Assembly: GCA_045652425.1 (NCBI GenBank)
Contig: JAZRUG010000018.1
Coordinates: 80,364-144,363 of the forward strand
Reading direction: 5' to 3'
Length of the DNA: 64,000 bases
From: RGIG1995 sp045652425
GTDB taxonomy: Bacteria; Bacillota; Clostridia; Oscillospirales; CAG-272
The notes under the pieces were generated by a model that saw only the letters and a program-made list of their open reading frames with translations, did not search any database and was not told the DNA's origin. This document shows, piece by piece, positions 60,461 to 64,000 of the stretch. Every line of letters starts with the position of its first letter. The first letter of the stretch is position 1. The position numbers and the translations under genes were made by a program.

Positions 60461-60600
60461 TATTACTTGTAACGTATAATTTGTTTTAGCTTTTTAACGG
60501 TGATTTTTGAATGAGATTTTGTTTTTAGTGAAACGTTAAAATAAGTAAAAAAAGTTGTTGTTTTGGTTAAAATAGTGAATGTTAAAAAAATGATATATAA

Positions 60601-60629
60601 TTGACAAAAGAAGATAAAAATGCTATAAT
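60601..60629 (+). promoter_or_regulatory. Promoter of solute-binding protein gene 1
   Basis: Consensus TTGACA (60601-60606), 17-bp spacer, TATAAT (60624-60629). Confidence 0.9.
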
Positions 60630-60663
60630 CACTTTATTGAATATAACAAAAGGAGACTATGTT

Positions 60664-62136
60664 ATGAAAAAAACAACATTAGCAAGACTTTTGGCGCTTC
60701 TTCTTGTTGCTGTTATGGCTGTATCCGTTCTCGCTGCTTGCGGCGGTAAAGGTGGTTCCGGTAGTGGCGACGAAAAAGAAAAAATAGATTTTGAAGGCAA
60801 GCCTGAGCTTGACCCCAAGATTGAAGCCAAAGACTACAACGGCTATGAGTTTACGTTTATTTGCCAGCCCTATATGGACAGCAATGCATATACTGTAAAC
60901 TACATGGTATCCGACGGTGAAACACAGAACGTTCTTCTTGACGCTGTATACCGCCGTAACGAACTTCTCAAGCAGAAGTACAACATTAACTTTGCGCAGA
61001 TGCAGGTAACAGATCTACTTACAACCGTTCGTACACAGGTAATGGGCGGTGCTACAGAGTTTGATTTGATTATCGGTAGCTGTAAGAGACTTGCAACTCT
61101 TGCAAGAGAAAATCTTCTTCTTGACCTTTCTTCTGTTGAGCGTTTTGATATGACCAAAGAATATTGGGACGGAAATGCAGTAGAACAACTTAAAATCGGT
61201 GATAAGCTTTACTTCACAAACTGTGACCTCAACGTTCAGGAAGTTGCATTTGTTGTATACTTCAACAAGCAGATGATTGAAGACGACGAAAATCTTACAA
61301 GCCCCTATGAATATATGGATAAGAACGAGTGGACAATTGATAATTGGGCAAATCTCGTTATGGCTGTAAGCGAAGACGTAACCGGTGAAGGCGAAATGAC
61401 CGAACTTGACAAATATGGTACTCTCTATGAAAACCATAACGGAAGAATGTTCCTTTACGGTACAGGCGTAAGAGCTACAACAAACGATGAAACAGGTTAT
61501 CCTAAGGTAACATTGTTTGATACGGATAAGGCTGTAACAGTTTACGAAAAGTGTAAGCAAGTGTTCTCATCAGTATCCAGCTGGAGCATTGATGATATGC
61601 CTTCTTCCGAAACACACGGTTTTAACGATAAGTTCGACTATGCACGTTCACTGTTCTGTCAGGACCTTTACCTTTTCCACTATGAAGGTACAAACATTAT
61701 TCACCAGTTCGCAGATATGGAAAGCGAATTCGGTGTAGTTCCTTTCCCCAAGTTTGATGCAACTCAGGAAAACTATTATTCAATGTATCCTATTAATTGC
61801 GCTATGGTTGCTATTCCTAATGTTAACGAAGATCTTGAAAGAACAGCAAACATCGTTGAAGACCTTAACTACTACTCAAACGTTCTTCTTAAGCCCGCTT
61901 GGTATGAACAGCTTCTCCAGAGAAGATATGTTCGTGATGACGAGTCTGAAAGATCTCTCGACCTTATTCTTGAAGGAAGATTATATGACGTTGGTATGAT
62001 GTATGACTTCGGTGGTCTCGTAGGGCTTCTTGGTGCAGACGTAAGATCATCCAACATCAGCACAATGTATGCAAGACTTAAGAAGGCTATCGACGCTGAT
62101 ATTAAGGCTACTTACAGAGACTTCGGTTTGGTATAA
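60664..62136 (+). CDS. Extracellular solute-binding lipoprotein, copy 1
   Basis: 490 residues from ATG 60664 (AAGGAG upstream). Signal peptide with lipobox VLAAC (Cys near residue 23), a Gly/Ser linker, and a type 1 periplasmic-binding-like fold: TVRTQVMGGATEFDLIIGSC, LYFTNCDLN, YFNKQMIEDDENLTSPYEYMDKNEWTIDNW, MESEFGVVPFPKFD. This resembles sugar-binding proteins of ABC importers in Clostridia. No permease or ATPase gene lies in the window, so its partner must be elsewhere. It is almost identical in sequence to the next gene. Confidence 0.88.
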   Translation: MKKTTLARLLALLLVAVMAVSVLAACGGKGGSGSGDEKEKIDFEGKPELDPKIEAKDYNGYEFTFICQPYMDSNAYTVNYMVSDGETQNVLLDAVYRRNELLKQKYNINFAQMQVTDLLTTVRTQVMGGATEFDLIIGSCKRLATLARENLLLDLSSVERFDMTKEYWDGNAVEQLKIGDKLYFTNCDLNVQEVAFVVYFNKQMIEDDENLTSPYEYMDKNEWTIDNWANLVMAVSEDVTGEGEMTELDKYGTLYENHNGRMFLYGTGVRATTNDETGYPKVTLFDTDKAVTVYEKCKQVFSSVSSWSIDDMPSSETHGFNDKFDYARSLFCQDLYLFHYEGTNIIHQFADMESEFGVVPFPKFDATQENYYSMYPINCAMVAIPNVNEDLERTANIVEDLNYYSNVLLKPAWYEQLLQRRYVRDDESERSLDLILEGRLYDVGMMYDFGGLVGLLGADVRSSNISTMYARLKKAIDADIKATYRDFGLV

Positions 62137-62161
62137 GTCGAATTCGATTATATGAATAATA

Positions 62162-62196
62162 AAAAATCGTCAGTTTTTTGCTGACGATTTTTTTGT
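62162..62196 (+). terminator. Terminator of solute-binding protein gene 1
   Basis: Arms AAAATCGTCAG (62163-62173) and 62181-62191 followed by T's. Confidence 0.9.
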
Positions 62197-62239
62197 TTTA
62201 CAACTCATTTAAACAAAAAGTAAACTTTTTATTATTTGA

Positions 62240-62268
62240 TTGACAAAGACTGAATAAGATGATATACT
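62240..62268 (+). promoter_or_regulatory. Promoter of solute-binding protein gene 2
   Basis: TTGACA (62240-62245), 17-bp spacer, TATACT (62263-62268). Confidence 0.85.
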
Positions 62269-62303
62269 TAAGGTGTTAAAAATTAATCTAAGGAGATTAT
62301 GCT

Positions 62304-63773
62304 ATGAAAAAAACAACATTAGCAAGACTTTTGGCGCTTCTTCTTGTTGCTGTTATGGCTGTATCTGTTCTCGCTGCTTGCGGCGGAAAAGACGGCAATG
62401 GCGATAAGGATGAGGAAGTAATCGAATTCAAGGGTAATGAGTATGATCCTAAGATCGAAGCCAAAGACTACAACGGCTATGAGTTTACGTTTATTTGCCA
62501 GCCCTACTTGGACAGCAATGCATATTCTGTAAACTACATGGTATCTGACGGTGAAACACAGAACGTTCTTCTTGACGCTGTATATCGCCGTAACGAGCTT
62601 CTCAAGCAGAAGTACAACATTAACTTCGCACAGATGCAAGTAACAGACCTTCTTACAACCGTTCGTACACAGGTAATGGGCGGTGCTACAGAGTTCGATA
62701 TGATTATCGGTAGCTGTAAGAGACTTGCAACACTCGCAAGAGAAAACCTTCTTCTTGACCTCTCTTCTGTTGAGCGTTTTGATATGTCTAAGCCCTATTG
62801 GGACCAGAACGCAGCAGACCAGTTGAGAATCGGTGAAAAACTTTACTTCACAAACTGTGACCTCAATGTACAGGAAGTTGCATTCGTTGTATACTTCAAC
62901 AAGCAGATGATTGAAGACAACGAAAACCTTACGAGCCCATATGAATATATGGATAAGAACGAGTGGACAATTGACAACTGGGCAAACCTCGTTATGGCTG
63001 TAAGTGAAGACGTAACCGGTGAAGGTGAAATGACCGAACTTGATAAGTACGGTACTCTCTTCGAAAGACACAACGGAAGAATGTTCCTCTTCGGTACAGG
63101 TGTAAGAGCTACAACAAATGATGAAACAGGTTATCCTAAAGTAACATTGTTTGAAGGCGACAAGGCTGTAACTGTTTACGAAAAGTGTAAGCAGGTATTT
63201 AAGTCAGTTAACTCTTGGAGTATTGACGATATGCCTTCATCCGAAACACATGGTTACAACGATAAGTGGGACTATGCACGTTCACTTTTCTGTCAGGACC
63301 TCTACCTCTTCCACTATGAAGGTACAAACATTATTCACCAGTTCGCAGATATGGAAAGCGAATTCGGTGTAGTTCCTTTCCCCAAGTTTGATGCAAATCA
63401 GGACAGCTACTACTCAATGTATCCCTTCAACTGTGCAATGGTTGCTATTCCTAACGTTAACGAAGACCTCGAAAGAACAGCAAACATCGTTGAAGACCTT
63501 AACTACTACTCAAACGTTCTTCTTAAGCCCGCTTGGTATGACCAGCTTCTCCAGAGAAGATACGTTCGTGATGACGAATCCGAAAGATCACTTGACCTCA
63601 TTCTTGCAGGAAGAGTATATGACGTTGGTATGTACTACGACTTTGGTGGTATAAGCTCTCAGCTTCTTGATGCTGACTGCAGATCATCCAACATCAGCAC
63701 AATGTATGCAAGACTTAAGAAGGCTATCGACGCTGATATTAAGGCTACATATAGAGACTTCGGTTTGGTATAA
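62304..63773 (+). CDS. Extracellular solute-binding lipoprotein, copy 2
   Basis: 489 residues, a tandem duplicate of the preceding gene. The signal peptide DNA is nearly identical and most of the protein differs only by scattered changes (for example YMDSNAYT versus YLDSNAYS, and ARPWSGG-like loop differences near the C-terminus: VGLLGADV versus SSQLLDADC). Linkers after the lipid Cys differ most. It has its own promoter and terminator, so both copies are expressed separately. Changes near the ligand site may give different affinity. Confidence 0.88.
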   Translation: MKKTTLARLLALLLVAVMAVSVLAACGGKDGNGDKDEEVIEFKGNEYDPKIEAKDYNGYEFTFICQPYLDSNAYSVNYMVSDGETQNVLLDAVYRRNELLKQKYNINFAQMQVTDLLTTVRTQVMGGATEFDMIIGSCKRLATLARENLLLDLSSVERFDMSKPYWDQNAADQLRIGEKLYFTNCDLNVQEVAFVVYFNKQMIEDNENLTSPYEYMDKNEWTIDNWANLVMAVSEDVTGEGEMTELDKYGTLFERHNGRMFLFGTGVRATTNDETGYPKVTLFEGDKAVTVYEKCKQVFKSVNSWSIDDMPSSETHGYNDKWDYARSLFCQDLYLFHYEGTNIIHQFADMESEFGVVPFPKFDANQDSYYSMYPFNCAMVAIPNVNEDLERTANIVEDLNYYSNVLLKPAWYDQLLQRRYVRDDESERSLDLILAGRVYDVGMYYDFGGISSQLLDADCRSSNISTMYARLKKAIDADIKATYRDFGLV

Positions 63774-63793
63774 TTTACAACGAAAGTTAAATA

Positions 63794-63832
63794 AAAAATC
63801 GGCTGCTTCTAACGAAGCAGCCTTTTTTGTTT
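63794..63832 (+). terminator. Terminator of solute-binding protein gene 2
   Basis: GGCTGCTTC-TAAC-GAAGCAGCC (63801-63822) followed by TTTTTTG. Confidence 0.95.
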
Positions 63833-63866
63833 TGTAGCTATAAAAAACTCCCCCGCGTCAGTGATA

Positions 63867-64000
63867 TGCACCCCAAAAGTTAGACACTTTCGGAGGTGCA
63901 TATTTTTATGTCAAAAAAAGGACAAAAGTTTAGAAAACACTCGGCAGAATTCAAAATATCTGTTATACTAGATATGCGAGAACACCATTTAGGATTAAAG
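63867..64000 (+). mobile_element. IS3-family insertion sequence, left end (cut by window edge)
   Basis: TGCACCCCAAAAGTTAGAC at 63867-63885 is a typical IS3-family (IS150 group) terminal inverted repeat, followed by an RBS and orfA. The element continues beyond the window. Confidence 0.85.
63908..64000 (+). CDS. IS3-family transposase OrfA, N-terminal fragment
   Basis: 31 codons from ATG 63908 (MSKKGQKFRKHSAEFKIS...) to the window edge match the start of IS3 OrfA proteins, whose basic N-terminus leads into a helix-turn-helix that binds the element ends. CGGAGG at 63891-63896 is the RBS. The partner OrfB with the DDE catalytic domain must lie to the right. Confidence 0.85.
   Translation, partial: MSKKGQKFRKHSAEFKISVILDMREHHLGLK

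Noticed and set aside
1..64000. CRISPR arrays.
   Set aside because: No regularly spaced direct repeats were seen; the repeats found are inverted and scattered.

Overview
The window looks like a chromosomal segment of an AT-rich, endospore-forming Firmicute of the class Clostridia, probably an uncultured gut or anaerobic lineage. The evidence is the sporulation protease spoIVB, a serine T-box leader, the zapA-DUF4321-maf-mreBCD-mrdA order, a TIGR04086 membrane protein, a dockerin-bearing LRR protein, many near-consensus sigma-A promoters (TTGACA/TTGAAA-17-TATAAT) and strong AGGAGG-type ribosome binding sites. No species can be named from the sequence alone.

Layout. 1-15.8 kb: a single-direction capsule/exopolysaccharide locus with an epimerase (cut by the window edge), three glycosyltransferases, a sulfatase-fold protein, a polysaccharide pyruvyl transferase, Wzy-type polymerase, Wzx-type flippase, the CapE-CapF-CapG enzymes for UDP-N-acetyl-L-fucosamine with a PglD-like acyltransferase inserted before CapG, and a nucleotidyltransferase. 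It ends at a strong terminator. 15.8-18.4 kb: spoIVB and a divergent VanY-like protein that has lost most catalytic residues. 18.4-26.5 kb: an AraC regulator, a divergent operon of three paralogous Cys/His lipoproteins plus two paralogous polysaccharide-deacetylase-like proteins, then an AEC transporter. 26.5-29.3 kb: an IS200/IS605 element, a CAU tRNA, palindromic repeats with a partial copy of the tRNA 3' end, and an unknown membrane protein. 29.5-36.4 kb (minus strand): an LRR lipoprotein and the cell-elongation cluster. 36.5-39.3 kb: proB-proA-nth. 39.6-42.5 kb: a MinD-like ATPase, a methylglyoxal-synthase-fold protein lacking key catalytic residues, and T-box-serS. 42.6-44.9 kb (minus): truB-nrnA-rbfA. 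45-53 kb: SbcD/SbcC-like (YhaO/YhaN) pair, a membrane protein, recG, yajC, a TIGR04086 protein. 52.6-55.2 kb: a small DUF559 nuclease element with hairpin terminal inverted repeats, a long-hairpin repeat, a BspA-like dockerin protein, and an ORF-less deletion derivative of the DUF559 element. 55.4-57.9 kb (minus): yebC and argS. 58-64 kb: a second mreB, a GH109-type protein, two nearly identical solute-binding lipoproteins each with its own promoter and terminator, and the left end of an IS3-family element.

The most unusual items are (1) the DUF559 element at 52647-53140 and its 174-bp internally deleted relative at 55031-55204, which share a 66-bp arm with one mismatch; (2) the AraC-controlled operon of three NlpC/P60-like lipoproteins and two NodB-like proteins; and (3) two apparent pseudoenzymes, VanY-like at 17238 and MGS-like at 40443. 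Functions given as 'like' are judged from motifs read by eye; no database search was run.
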